NCBI GenBank assembly: GCA_019056595.1
Contig: CP036163.1
Location: forward strand, 3,534,001 to 3,598,000
Origin: Pectobacterium atrosepticum
Lineage (GTDB): Bacteria; Pseudomonadota; Gammaproteobacteria; Enterobacterales; Enterobacteriaceae
Direction of reading: 5' to 3'
DNA: 64,000 bases
Shown here: piece after piece, positions 44,595 to 53,121 of the stretch
Layout: every line of letters begins with the position of its first letter
How positions within the stretch are numbered: the first letter of the stretch is position 1
Program-made: the position numbers and the translations under genes
Notes under the pieces: model-generated
What the model was told of the DNA's origin: nothing
What the model saw: the letters and a program-made list of their open reading frames with translations, nothing else
Databases searched by the model: none

Positions 44595-46241
44595 ATGGAA
44601 ATATTTTTTACGATTCTTATTTTGACCCTGGTTGTATCCCTTTCCGGGGTAGTTACGCGCATTTTACCTTTTCAAGTTCCTCTGCCTTTAATGCAAATCG
44701 CGCTGGGTGCCATCCTCGCCTGGCCCCAGTTCGGGTTGCACGTTGATTTCAATCCTGAACTGTTTATGGTGCTTTTCATTCCGCCGCTGCTGTTTGCCGA
44801 CGGTTGGAAGACACCCACGCGTGAGTTCCTGAGACACGGTCGAGAGATTATCGGTCTGGCGCTGGTTCTGGTTCTGATTACCGTGGTTGGCATCGGCTAT
44901 TTCATCTACTGGATGGTGCCAGGGATGCCGCTGATCGCCGCTTTTGCGCTGGCTGCTGTACTGTCGCCGACGGATGCTGTCGCGCTGTCTGGCATCGTAG
45001 GCGAAGGTCGTATTCCGAAAAAACTGATGGGCATTTTGCAGGGCGAAGCGTTGATGAACGATGCGTCCGGCCTGGTGTCGCTGAAGTTTGCTGTCGCTAT
45101 TGCGATGGGCACGATGGTATTTACGGTTTCCGGTGCGACGCTGGAATTTGTTCAGGTCGCGCTGGGCGGGCTGCTGGCGGGCGTCGGTGTGACCTGGATA
45201 TTCGGTAAATCGCTGCGCGTTATTAGCCGCTGGAGTGGTGATGATGCTGCAACGCAGATCGTACTGCTGCTGCTGCTGCCTTTTGCGTCGTATCTGATTG
45301 CTGAACACATCGGTGTGTCGGGCATTTTGGCTGCGGTAGCGGCGGGGATGACGATCGGCCAGTCGGGTGTGATTCGTAGCGCGCCACTCACGATGAGAAT
45401 GCGTGCCAACGGCGTGTGGTCGATGTTGGAATTTGTGTTCAACGGCATGGTGTTCATCATGCTCGGCCTGCAATTGCCGGACATTCTGGAAACGTCGGTT
45501 ACGCAGGCAGAGCTGGACCCAACGGTTGAAACCTGGATGCTGTTTACCGATATCGCGATCATCTATGGTGCCTTGCTGTTACTGCGTTTCAGCTGGCTAT
45601 GGGTGATGAGAACATACAGTGTGCACATCCAAAAAAAGCGCCCTATGGTCTTCGCCGAATTTTCCACGCGTGAGCTGTGGATCGCTTCCTTTGCCGGCGT
45701 GCGAGGGGCGATTACGTTGGCGGGGGTGCTGTCTATTCCGCTGTTGCTGACTGACGGCACGGCGTTCCCATCACGCTATCAACTGGTGTTTATCGCCACG
45801 GGCGTCATTTTGTTTTCTCTGCTGTGTGGCGTACTGGCGCTACCGTTTCTGCTGCGCGGTGTGGTGGTGGCGGACAAAGCGGCGCATGCCAAAGAAATCC
45901 GCATGGCGCGGATGGCCGTGGCGGAAGTGGCGATCAAAAGCATGCACAAAATGGAGGAGCGTCTGGCAGCCGATCGAGAGGAAAACATTGATGAGCAGGT
46001 GCTGAAAGAAGTCAGCGCACGTGTCATCGGTAACCTACGTCGACGGCTAATCAATAAAGACGATCCTGAAAACGGTCTGTTGATTGAGAATCTGGAGCGG
46101 CGTTTTCGCCTGACTGCCCTGAATTCCGAGCGTGCAGAGCTGTATCACTTACGCGCCACGCAGCAGATCAGCAATGAAACGTTGCAAAAAATGCTGCGCG
46201 ACCTCGATCTGATGGAAGCGCTCTTGATCGAAAATGAGTAA
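44595..46241 (+). CDS. yjcE: Na+/H+ antiporter, CPA1 family (YjcE)
   Basis: The 548-residue protein has about 12 hydrophobic helices (1-420) and a cytoplasmic helical C-terminus (430-548). The antiporter core shows FIPPLLFADGWKTP, LSPTDAVALSGIV and the ion-binding EALMNDASGLVSLK motif, with FAGVRGAITLAGVLSIPL further on. Length matches E. coli YjcE (549). It probably exports Na+ or K+ for pH and salt tolerance. It has an independent promoter region beyond the ERIC element. Confidence 0.92.
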   Translation: MEIFFTILILTLVVSLSGVVTRILPFQVPLPLMQIALGAILAWPQFGLHVDFNPELFMVLFIPPLLFADGWKTPTREFLRHGREIIGLALVLVLITVVGIGYFIYWMVPGMPLIAAFALAAVLSPTDAVALSGIVGEGRIPKKLMGILQGEALMNDASGLVSLKFAVAIAMGTMVFTVSGATLEFVQVALGGLLAGVGVTWIFGKSLRVISRWSGDDAATQIVLLLLLPFASYLIAEHIGVSGILAAVAAGMTIGQSGVIRSAPLTMRMRANGVWSMLEFVFNGMVFIMLGLQLPDILETSVTQAELDPTVETWMLFTDIAIIYGALLLLRFSWLWVMRTYSVHIQKKRPMVFAEFSTRELWIASFAGVRGAITLAGVLSIPLLLTDGTAFPSRYQLVFIATGVILFSLLCGVLALPFLLRGVVVADKAAHAKEIRMARMAVAEVAIKSMHKMEERLAADREENIDEQVLKEVSARVIGNLRRRLINKDDPENGLLIENLERRFRLTALNSERAELYHLRATQQISNETLQKMLRDLDLMEALLIENE

Positions 46242-46302
46242 GACGCAGTGAGGCGCTCCCCGCTACCGCGTTGATTTCTTTCTCTTCTCTTTCCTTCCTC
46301 TG

Positions 46303-46336
46303 CATCCCCATGGCGTAAGCGATGGGGATGTTTTTT
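46303..46336 (+). terminator. Rho-independent terminator of yjcE
   Basis: CATCCCCAT / ATGGGGATG forms a 9-bp stem with a 10-base loop and is followed immediately by TTTTTT. Confidence 0.92.
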
Positions 46337-46390
46337 ATACGCCTAACCTAAGAACTGTGTCAGGTGATTGTAAACTGCTTGTCACTAAAT

Positions 46391-46409
46391 GATAATGATT
46401 GTTATTATC
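46391..46409. promoter_or_regulatory. Fur box upstream of the two-component system
   Basis: GATAATGATTGTTATTATC matches the 19-bp Fur consensus GATAATGATAATCATTATC at 16 positions. It lies 190 bp upstream of the response-regulator start, with no other gene between. The remainder of 46337-46599 shows only weak CTTAG/CTAAG repeats (46415-46462). Confidence 0.75.
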
Positions 46410-46599
46410 CGTAGGATTTTTCTTAGCAGTATAGAAATCCTAAGTAAAAAGCTAAGAAGTAGAAAACCAGAAATAAAAAACGGCCCGCACGGTATCAGAA
46501 CCGCGTGGGGTGAATGGCTGTTTGAAAGACCAGATAAAAAATAAACGGACATTAACCCTGAATTAATTAGGTAATAAGCCACGTTTATAGGGGAAAGTT

Positions 46600-47310
46600 A
46601 TGCGTGTATTAGTGGTTGATGATGATTCTGTGCTGTGCCATTGGCTCGGGTCTAAATTACATTCCCACGGCCATTCTTGCCGGATGGTGCACGATGGCGC
46701 ACACGCATTAAAAGCGATCAAGGATGAAGTTTATGATGTCGTTCTGTTGGACAGAATGCTCCCTATCATGGATGGATTTACGGTATTACGTGAATTACAA
46801 GGCTCACGTCATCCGCCTATTATGCTGCTCTCGGCGCTGGATCGTGATGTCGATCGGGTGATGGGGTTAGAGCTGGGTGCAGAAGATTATCTCGGCAAGC
46901 CTTTTAATTTTAATGAGCTTAGATTACGTCTGGATATTATGGCGCGACGCGGTAAACGTCATGCTGATAATCCTTCCATGCTGATTTTTGAAGATCTGCA
47001 ACTTGACCGTATGCAGCGCGTAGCATGGCGCGGTACCAAGCGTATCGATTTGACCGATAAAGAAATCAAGTTACTGATTATATTGATGGAAAACCCGGGG
47101 CAAGCGATTACTCGCACGATGCTGTTAGAGCGAGTATGGGGCTACAATTTTGATCCGCAGACCAATCTGATCGACGTTCATATGTCAAAGCTGCGGGCGA
47201 AAATTGATAAAGGATTCCCTCGTCCATTAATTAAAACGCTGAGAGCGATGGGCTACGCATTAGGCGCGGTAGATAAGGACAAAACTGATGTTGGCAGCCA
47301 CGCTGAATAA
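46600..47310 (+). CDS. OmpR-family response regulator
   Basis: The product is 236 residues. The receiver domain (1-115) has the acidic pocket DDD (7-9), the phosphorylated D51 in VVLLDRMLP, and the conserved Lys in LGKPFNF. The winged-helix DNA-binding domain (130-225) has the OmpR pattern DLTDKEIKLLIILMENPGQAI and VDVHMSKLRAKID-type recognition region. It overlaps the kinase gene by 23 bases. The position directly before the tad locus suggests it controls Flp pilus genes; that is inference. Confidence 0.93.
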   Translation: MRVLVVDDDSVLCHWLGSKLHSHGHSCRMVHDGAHALKAIKDEVYDVVLLDRMLPIMDGFTVLRELQGSRHPPIMLLSALDRDVDRVMGLELGAEDYLGKPFNFNELRLRLDIMARRGKRHADNPSMLIFEDLQLDRMQRVAWRGTKRIDLTDKEIKLLIILMENPGQAITRTMLLERVWGYNFDPQTNLIDVHMSKLRAKIDKGFPRPLIKTLRAMGYALGAVDKDKTDVGSHAE

Positions 47311-48787
47311 AATAAAAATAAAGAAGCTGGGGCAGCGCTGGCAGATAAAAATAAAACACTGGCAATTACTAGGGGCAAGCCAATACCCCGGTTTTTTATG
47401 TACCTCTAATTTTCGTCAGGCAATAACCATTGTTTTTCTGTTCTTATTGATGATGCTGATGTGTATTGTTGGCTTCAGTTCATTAAGCGAAACGCTGATT
47501 CGAACGCATGTCCGTGAAGTTATTCTGGGTAATATTTATGATTACTCGATGCAGTCGCGTTTAACCAATGCCGATAGCCTGATTGCGCAATTACGACAGG
47601 ATAATCGAGCGAAGGGTGATGAATTACCGCTGTTTCTGGTGATGAATAAACACGGTGATATTCTGTATCACAATCATCCTCTAAGAACGCATCCTTTAAC
47701 CCCCGATTCTGCCAACACGCATCCTCTGGAAATGCGCCAGCATACTGATTGCCAGATGGATGTCAGCTGTCTTAAAGCCGAAATTTCCAGCCCAGACGAT
47801 CCCAATCTGATTGGTTTGTCCGTCATGTTGGATGATGGGGGCGTGCTGTTTACCGCTTACAACATTCGACCCATGTTAGAACGAGTGAGGACGATCCCGC
47901 TTGTTGCGGGAGCTGGATTGTTTATCGTGCTGCTCTTCTGCCTGTTTGTCAGCCGCCATTTCAGCTTACGTAGCTTGCGGAGCGTGGAGAAAATCCGCGC
48001 GGCGCTGCATCGCTACAGCAGCGGTGAGCAGCAGGTGCGTATGCCGTTGTCGCCTTACGATGATGATTTTGACAGCCTGAGCGCCGATATTAACCAGAAT
48101 CTGGAACGGATTGAGCGCCTGATGGAGCAGGTGCGCAATACATCGAGCCATGTTGCACATGAACTGCGTACTCCGTTGACGCATCTGCAAAATCGTTTGT
48201 TCAACCTGACTGAGCGTGCAGGGCTGGATAACGACGTTCGTGATGAATTGAATCTGGCGGTGGACGAGGTGCATAAAATCCTCGGGCTGTTCCGTACCGT
48301 GATGCGTATCGGCGAAATCGAAAGCGGGCGCTGCGTGCATCAGTTTGAGAACATTGAGGCGCGCCAACTGCTGGAAGAAATTGCCGAATATTATCAACCG
48401 CTGGCGGAAACGCGCGGCTGTCGCTTGAAGATTGAAATCAAAGCCGGAATCCAGCTCTTTGGCGACCGTGCGCTGCTGTTTCAGGCGCTGGCAAATCTGG
48501 TGGAAAACGCGCTGAAATACGCGGCACAGGGGAAATACATCACGTTGAGTGTGACGCTTTATCGCGGTTGGATCGCCCTAAGCGTTGCGGACCGAGGTCC
48601 GGGTATTCCGCCTGCACTGCACACCAAAGCGCTACAGCGCTTTCAACGGCTGGATACCTGGTTTCAGTCCGGCTATGGGCTAGGATTGTCTCTGGTTCAG
48701 GCGATTACCGATCTGCACGGCGGTAAGCTCTATCTGGACTCCTCCGAACCGGGGTTGAACGTCTATCTGTGCCTCAATCGCTGTTAA
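47288..48787 (+). CDS. Sensor histidine kinase
   Basis: The product is 499 residues. Two transmembrane helices (about 44-62 and 203-222) bracket a periplasmic sensor domain with a close cysteine pair (C155, C161: DCQMDVSC) and several His residues, which could bind a metal. HAMP/HisKA follow with phospho-acceptor H291 in SSHVAHELRTPL, then the ATPase domain with NLVENALKYA, DRGPGIPP and GYGLGLSLV. AGGA lies eight bases before the ATG. It is coupled to the response regulator. The signal is unknown; with the Fur box, iron or another metal is a reasonable guess. Confidence 0.93.
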   Translation: MLAATLNKIKIKKLGQRWQIKIKHWQLLGASQYPGFLCTSNFRQAITIVFLFLLMMLMCIVGFSSLSETLIRTHVREVILGNIYDYSMQSRLTNADSLIAQLRQDNRAKGDELPLFLVMNKHGDILYHNHPLRTHPLTPDSANTHPLEMRQHTDCQMDVSCLKAEISSPDDPNLIGLSVMLDDGGVLFTAYNIRPMLERVRTIPLVAGAGLFIVLLFCLFVSRHFSLRSLRSVEKIRAALHRYSSGEQQVRMPLSPYDDDFDSLSADINQNLERIERLMEQVRNTSSHVAHELRTPLTHLQNRLFNLTERAGLDNDVRDELNLAVDEVHKILGLFRTVMRIGEIESGRCVHQFENIEARQLLEEIAEYYQPLAETRGCRLKIEIKAGIQLFGDRALLFQALANLVENALKYAAQGKYITLSVTLYRGWIALSVADRGPGIPPALHTKALQRFQRLDTWFQSGYGLGLSLVQAITDLHGGKLYLDSSEPGLNVYLCLNRC

Positions 48788-49002
48788 TGTCTTTTTCCTC
48801 GCAATGAATACGACTCGTGGTGAGCGGTTTGTACTCCGATCACCACGACGATCCTCTCTGGTTTTTATGAATACCCTTGCAAAAAATATGAATATTTATT
48901 AATTTTTCCCGCAATAAAACTTATGTTAGTTATTGATTTATATTGATAATTTTCTTAATGGAAAGATTAACGAATATTAATGTTCTGCTGCTTGTAGTGT
49001 TT

Positions 49003-49033
49003 GATAATAAGTCTCATTATTAATCTTATTATC
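49003..49033. promoter_or_regulatory. Inverted repeat / weak Fur-like site before flp
   Basis: GATAATAAG (49003-49011) and CTTATTATC (49025-49033) are perfect inverted repeats 13 bases apart. The first 19 bases (49003-49021) match the Fur consensus at 14 positions. The site lies about 70 bp upstream of flp. The rest of 48788-49099 is the AT-rich promoter region of the tad operon. Confidence 0.4.
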
Positions 49034-49099
49034 ATCATGGCGCCCACGAATCCCCGAGTAGGCCATGATTTCTTTGGCTGCGGATTAGAGAGTCTTCCC

Positions 49100-49321
49100 A
49101 TGAAAAATATGAAAGCAAAATTGCGTTCTTTCCTGCGTGACGAGAGCGGTGTAACGGCAATCGAATACGGCATTCTTGCGGCGGCAATGGCTGCGGCCAT
49201 CGGCGCTATTTTCGGCGGCGACGGTATTTTCGTAAAAGCGCTGAATGAAAAATTCAGCCAAATTGCCGATCAGATTACCGGCACGGGCACCAGCGGCGGT
49301 ACATCCGGCGCAGCGAAATAA
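49100..49321 (+). CDS. flp: Flp-type IVb pilin prepilin
   Basis: This is the major subunit of the Tad/Flp adhesive pilus. From the ATG at 49100 it is 73 residues; an ATG at 49109 is possible, and a longer frame from 49001 is not credible. The class III leader ends at G17, with cleavage G-VTAIEYGIL and the conserved glutamate at mature position 5, followed by a hydrophobic helix. The C-terminal tail is Gly/Thr/Ser-rich. It heads the tad operon. Confidence 0.96.
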   Translation: MKNMKAKLRSFLRDESGVTAIEYGILAAAMAAAIGAIFGGDGIFVKALNEKFSQIADQITGTGTSGGTSGAAK

Positions 49322-49328
49322 GCGCGAG

Positions 49329-49880
49329 ATGGCGGATTACACGCACTGGCCGCAGACGGCGCTGCTGATGGGCTGTCTGCTGTGGTGTATCAGTACCGAT
49401 CTGTTAGTACGCAAAATCACGAATCAGGCGGTATTGATTTTATTGCTGGGCTGGCTGTTTTTCAGTGCTTCACACGTCCTGCAATCCGGTGCGTTAGATA
49501 GGTTGGCACTACAGAAAACGTTATGGGCGTTACCAGGCGCGGCGGCAGTACTGGTTGTGGGTTTTTTGCTTTTCCTCACCGGCAGATTAGGCGCTGGTGA
49601 TGTCAAGCTGATGAGTGTGCTGTGCCTGTGGGTGGGTCAAGGACATCAGATCGTTTTCGTCATGGTGACAGCGCTGGCTGGTGGTGTTTTAGCACTTAGT
49701 CTGCCGCTGCTTAATACCGTACCCACAGCGGTGGCGATGGGCATTCAAACCACCAACCGGATATTCAAGAGTCGGTTGCCTATGCCACCCGCGTTGCCCG
49801 CCGATCTTTCTCAAGGCATACCTTACGGCGTAGCCATCGCGTTTGGCGCGATGTATGTCCTGATTTTTCCCTTGTTTTAA
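49329..49880 (+). CDS. tadV: Prepilin peptidase TadV (A24 family)
   Basis: From the ATG at 49329, eight bases after flp, it is 183 residues with about six membrane helices. Aspartyl protease residues of the type IV prepilin peptidase family are present: Asp in CISTDLLVRKITN and Asp in GAGDVKLMSVL. It cleaves the leader of Flp and the pseudopilins TadE and TadF. It lacks the methyltransferase domain of PilD, as usual for TadV. Confidence 0.94.
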   Translation: MADYTHWPQTALLMGCLLWCISTDLLVRKITNQAVLILLLGWLFFSASHVLQSGALDRLALQKTLWALPGAAAVLVVGFLLFLTGRLGAGDVKLMSVLCLWVGQGHQIVFVMVTALAGGVLALSLPLLNTVPTAVAMGIQTTNRIFKSRLPMPPALPADLSQGIPYGVAIAFGAMYVLIFPLF

Positions 49881-49928
49881 TTCTGTCGCAGCTTTTTAAG
49901 ACACACACGCTAGGGTAGGCAAGTTGAA

Positions 49929-50882
49929 ATGAAAGTGAACTCTACATACGTACTGTCAGGCGCACTCGTGCTGGCAGGCATTGTTGCGCTGATGGTGCGT
50001 AGCCATCTCTCTTCTGAACCCCCAGCGCCACCTCCGATGGTGGTTAAAGCACCGGAAAAAGTCGCAGTTCTGGTGGCCGCGAAAGCGCTTCATCCCGGTG
50101 ATTTCATTGACTCCGCATCACTGCGCTGGGACGAAACAGATAAACCCGTTTCCCGCACGTTCAATTTTATTCGTGGTAAAGACAGCCAGTCTTTGCTGCT
50201 GGGCGCAACGCTGCGTGAAACGGTAGCGGAAGGTACACCGTTGACCAGCAACGTATTGGTTAAGCCGAATGAACCGGGCTTTGTTGCTGCCGTATTGCAT
50301 AAAGGCATGCGTGCTATTTCTGTGCCTACCAGTGCCGTTGCCAGCAATGCCGGATTAGTGACGGCGGGCGACCGTGTCGACATCATCCTGAGTATGAAAA
50401 GAGACGATCAGCCAGAACTGCCGGTAAGCCGCACCCAGCCAGTTATGATGCCGCTTTTGGCTTCACAGACCATTGTGCGCGATTTGCGTGTGTTGGCGCT
50501 TAACGATCGCACAGATGCCCCTATATACCCGCGTACGGATGTCAGTGCAGAAGACGGTGGTGAGCTGAATACTACAGCCAAAAGTCGTGAATCCGCGATG
50601 GGAACTCGCTCGCGTACCGCTACCTATCAAACCGTCACGCTGGAAGTGACGCCGCAGCAAGCCGAAATGTTGGCTGTTGCAAAAGAGTTAGGTGTTTTAC
50701 ATCTGTCTCTGCGTAGCGCAGCTACGGATGAAACAGGGGATTTGGTTACCGCACCTTCTCAAGTAACCACTGTGACACAGGCTACGGATATCTATGGTGT
50801 TTTATCCGCAGGATCCGGCGGTCATAAAGTCAAAACGTATCGCGGTGAGCAAAAAGACGTGGTGACGTTCCCCTCCCGATAG
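49929..50882 (+). CDS. rcpC: Tad pilus assembly protein RcpC/CpaB
   Basis: The 317-residue protein has an N-terminal membrane anchor (8-26) and a periplasmic SAF domain (about 45-110: VAVLVAAKALHPGDFI), followed by the RcpC domain (MRAISVPTSAVASNAGLVTAGDRVDI). It is thought to link the inner-membrane machine to the secretin and peptidoglycan. It lies between tadV and the secretin gene. Confidence 0.93.
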   Translation: MKVNSTYVLSGALVLAGIVALMVRSHLSSEPPAPPPMVVKAPEKVAVLVAAKALHPGDFIDSASLRWDETDKPVSRTFNFIRGKDSQSLLLGATLRETVAEGTPLTSNVLVKPNEPGFVAAVLHKGMRAISVPTSAVASNAGLVTAGDRVDIILSMKRDDQPELPVSRTQPVMMPLLASQTIVRDLRVLALNDRTDAPIYPRTDVSAEDGGELNTTAKSRESAMGTRSRTATYQTVTLEVTPQQAEMLAVAKELGVLHLSLRSAATDETGDLVTAPSQVTTVTQATDIYGVLSAGSGGHKVKTYRGEQKDVVTFPSR

Positions 50883-50962
50883 AACAAATACGCAATCTGA
50901 CAGCCTGCGGGGTGCCGCGAGTTGCTCATAGAACAATGAAGCCCATTACGGAAATTAAGTAA

Positions 50963-52399
50963 ATGACGATGTTTTCGCTGTTTTTGAAATCGGACTTTCA
51001 GGGTACGTGCAAACGATTGCTGGCCGCTGGCCTGTTTAATGCGGTATTGCCTGTCACGCTGACGACGATGATGTTGCCTGCGACCACGATGGCTGCCGGG
51101 GTATCTGAAGTGGCTGAGACCAACGTGGTGCACTTGACCGTGCATCAGGGGCGGTTATTACAGCTCGACGCGCTGCCAGACAGCGTGCTGGTGGCCGATC
51201 CGAATATTGCCAGTTTTGAATTACCTTCTCCGGGTAACCTGTTTGTTTACGCCAAAAGCGTCGGCACCACCACGCTCTATGCGATGGACGAAAATGGCAA
51301 CGTTATCAACGCCATTCGTCTGGTGTCTGAACATGATTTGAAAGCGTTGGGTGAACGCATGAAGCGTGAATTCCCCGGTGCGGATATCCAACTGGAAGCC
51401 TCGATTCCTAGCGGTGTGATTGTGCGCGGCAGCGTCGATACACCGCAGGACGCCAAGCGTGTCATCGACAGCATACAGGCTTATATCAGTGCGTCCGCAG
51501 GCGGGCAGGGCGGCGGTGGAGGCGGTGGCGAAAAACTGCCTGGCTCCAGCGAATCCTCCGGCAAAGTGATCAACCAGCTCAAAATCAAAACGCCTTCGCA
51601 GATCAATATTCAGGTGCGCGTGGTGGAAGTGTCCCGCAAGTTGACCAGTGAACTGGGATTCAACTGGGCGGCATCATTGAGCACTGGCAGCGGCAACATG
51701 AGCGCAGGCAGCGGTTCGCGCCTGAATCTGTTCAACGCCACAACCGGTCGATTTGCTAACCCAACGGATTCGGGCTTCCTGAACTTCGGTCGTTCCAGAC
51801 TGAGCGGATTGTTAACCGCCATGAACCAGCAGGGCATGGCAACTGTTTTGGCTGAACCCAACCTGACGGCGATGTCAGGGGAAACCGCTGCCTTTGCCGC
51901 GGGTGGTGAAGTGCCCATCGTTTTGATCACCAACAACAGCGTCAGCATCGATTACAAATCCTACGGTGTGATTCTGCGTATGACGCCGACGCTGCTGTCT
52001 GCCAACCGCATCAGCCTGCACATTGCGCCGGAAGTCAGCGAACTCACGGACGTAGGTTCCGTACAGTTGGAAGGCGGATCGCGTATTCCAGCCTTAACGG
52101 TACGTCGTGCAGATACCACGGTGGAGCTGGCTAGCGGACAGAGTTTTGCGCTAGCGGGGATGCTGCGCAGCGCGGGTAGCCAGACAATCAACGGCGTGCC
52201 GGGGCTGAGTAGCGTCCCGATGTTTGGCCGCCTGTTTGAAAGCGAATCCACCAGTCAGGAAGAAACGGAACTGGTAATTATCGCGACCGCTTATGTGGTC
52301 GAGCCGGTCAATGCAGGCGATCTTCAGACGCCGGGACAAGGCGTAAAAATGCTGGACTCGTCTATGCCACGTTCTGCATCTATCGGCTATCTCTACTGA
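50963..52399 (+). CDS. rcpA: Tad secretin RcpA/CpaC
   Basis: This 478-residue outer-membrane secretin forms the pilus exit channel. A signal peptide ends near MAA-GV (about 45 from the first Met; an ATG at 50969 may be the real start). An N-terminal pilus-secretin domain (VVHLTVHQGRLLQLD) is followed by a BON-like domain (PSGVIVRGSVDTP). A glycine-rich linker follows, then the secretin core with VLAEPNLTAMSGETAAFAAGGEVP and the C-terminal VPGLSSVPMFGRLF signature. Confidence 0.95.
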   Translation: MTMFSLFLKSDFQGTCKRLLAAGLFNAVLPVTLTTMMLPATTMAAGVSEVAETNVVHLTVHQGRLLQLDALPDSVLVADPNIASFELPSPGNLFVYAKSVGTTTLYAMDENGNVINAIRLVSEHDLKALGERMKREFPGADIQLEASIPSGVIVRGSVDTPQDAKRVIDSIQAYISASAGGQGGGGGGGEKLPGSSESSGKVINQLKIKTPSQINIQVRVVEVSRKLTSELGFNWAASLSTGSGNMSAGSGSRLNLFNATTGRFANPTDSGFLNFGRSRLSGLLTAMNQQGMATVLAEPNLTAMSGETAAFAAGGEVPIVLITNNSVSIDYKSYGVILRMTPTLLSANRISLHIAPEVSELTDVGSVQLEGGSRIPALTVRRADTTVELASGQSFALAGMLRSAGSQTINGVPGLSSVPMFGRLFESESTSQEETELVIIATAYVVEPVNAGDLQTPGQGVKMLDSSMPRSASIGYLY

Positions 52400-52420
52400 G
52401 TTCGTGAGGGGAAATAAAAT

Positions 52421-53107
52421 ATGAAAACGATCAACAGCAACCACCCTCCGTTTCGCCCGCTGCACGTGCGTGCGGCAGTGCTAACCGCCGTTTTTCTGCT
52501 GGCAGGATGCGGATGGAACAAGCCGATTAACGATGTGCGGATGCAGCGCTTTGATCAGCCTGCTCTGCAACCGATCGCGGTTCAGCCTTCATCAGTGTCC
52601 GTGCCGTTGCTGGTTGCACCGAACGGGCGGGGCTTTCTGCCGGAATCCTTGAAACAGCTCAATATCATGTTGAAAGATCAAGGGCGGTTATCCGCGCAGA
52701 CGCTAACGCTTATCCCGCACAGCGCGAGCGGCGAGCAGATGGCCGGGCGACTGGCGACGGTGCTGAAAAATGCCGGTGCCAATGCGCAGAATGTGAAACA
52801 GATGCGCCGTTCTACTGCGAGCGGACAAACTGGCGATCTGGAAGTGATCTCCGAGGCGCTGGTCGTCAAAACCACCCGCTGCACGATCAACGATCCCAAT
52901 CAACTGATGGTGAAGCCCTATGAGGCGATAGGCACTCTCGGCTGCGCTACGCAAAACAATCTGGCGATGATAGTCGCTGAACCACGCGATCTGATTCAGG
53001 CGAAAGCGCTGGACGGTGCGGATGGCGTGGCGGCAGTCAATAGCATCGAACGCTATCACAAAGGTGAAGTGAAAGAGCTTATCGACATTAACTTTGAAGA
53101 AGATTAA
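52421..53107 (+). CDS. cpaD: Tad pilus lipoprotein, CpaD family (RcpB position)
   Basis: This 228-residue protein has a lipoprotein signal (TAVFLLAGC, lipidated Cys about residue 30). The mature domain ends with the CpaD motif GCATQNNLAMIVAEPRDL. It is expected to be an outer-membrane lipoprotein helping the secretin. It occupies the rcpB position between rcpA and tadZ. Confidence 0.88.
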   Translation: MKTINSNHPPFRPLHVRAAVLTAVFLLAGCGWNKPINDVRMQRFDQPALQPIAVQPSSVSVPLLVAPNGRGFLPESLKQLNIMLKDQGRLSAQTLTLIPHSASGEQMAGRLATVLKNAGANAQNVKQMRRSTASGQTGDLEVISEALVVKTTRCTINDPNQLMVKPYEAIGTLGCATQNNLAMIVAEPRDLIQAKALDGADGVAAVNSIERYHKGEVKELIDINFEED

Positions 53108-53121
53108 GGGCGTGACATTCC

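Noticed and set aside
46385-46582. 65-residue hydrophobic minus-strand frame upstream of the response regulator
   Set aside because: It spans the Fur box region, has no RBS, and its hydrophobicity comes from AT-rich repeats.
49001-49099. 33-residue N-terminal extension of Flp
   Set aside because: The added residues come from promoter sequence; Flp prepilins have short leaders, and the ATG at 49100 fits.
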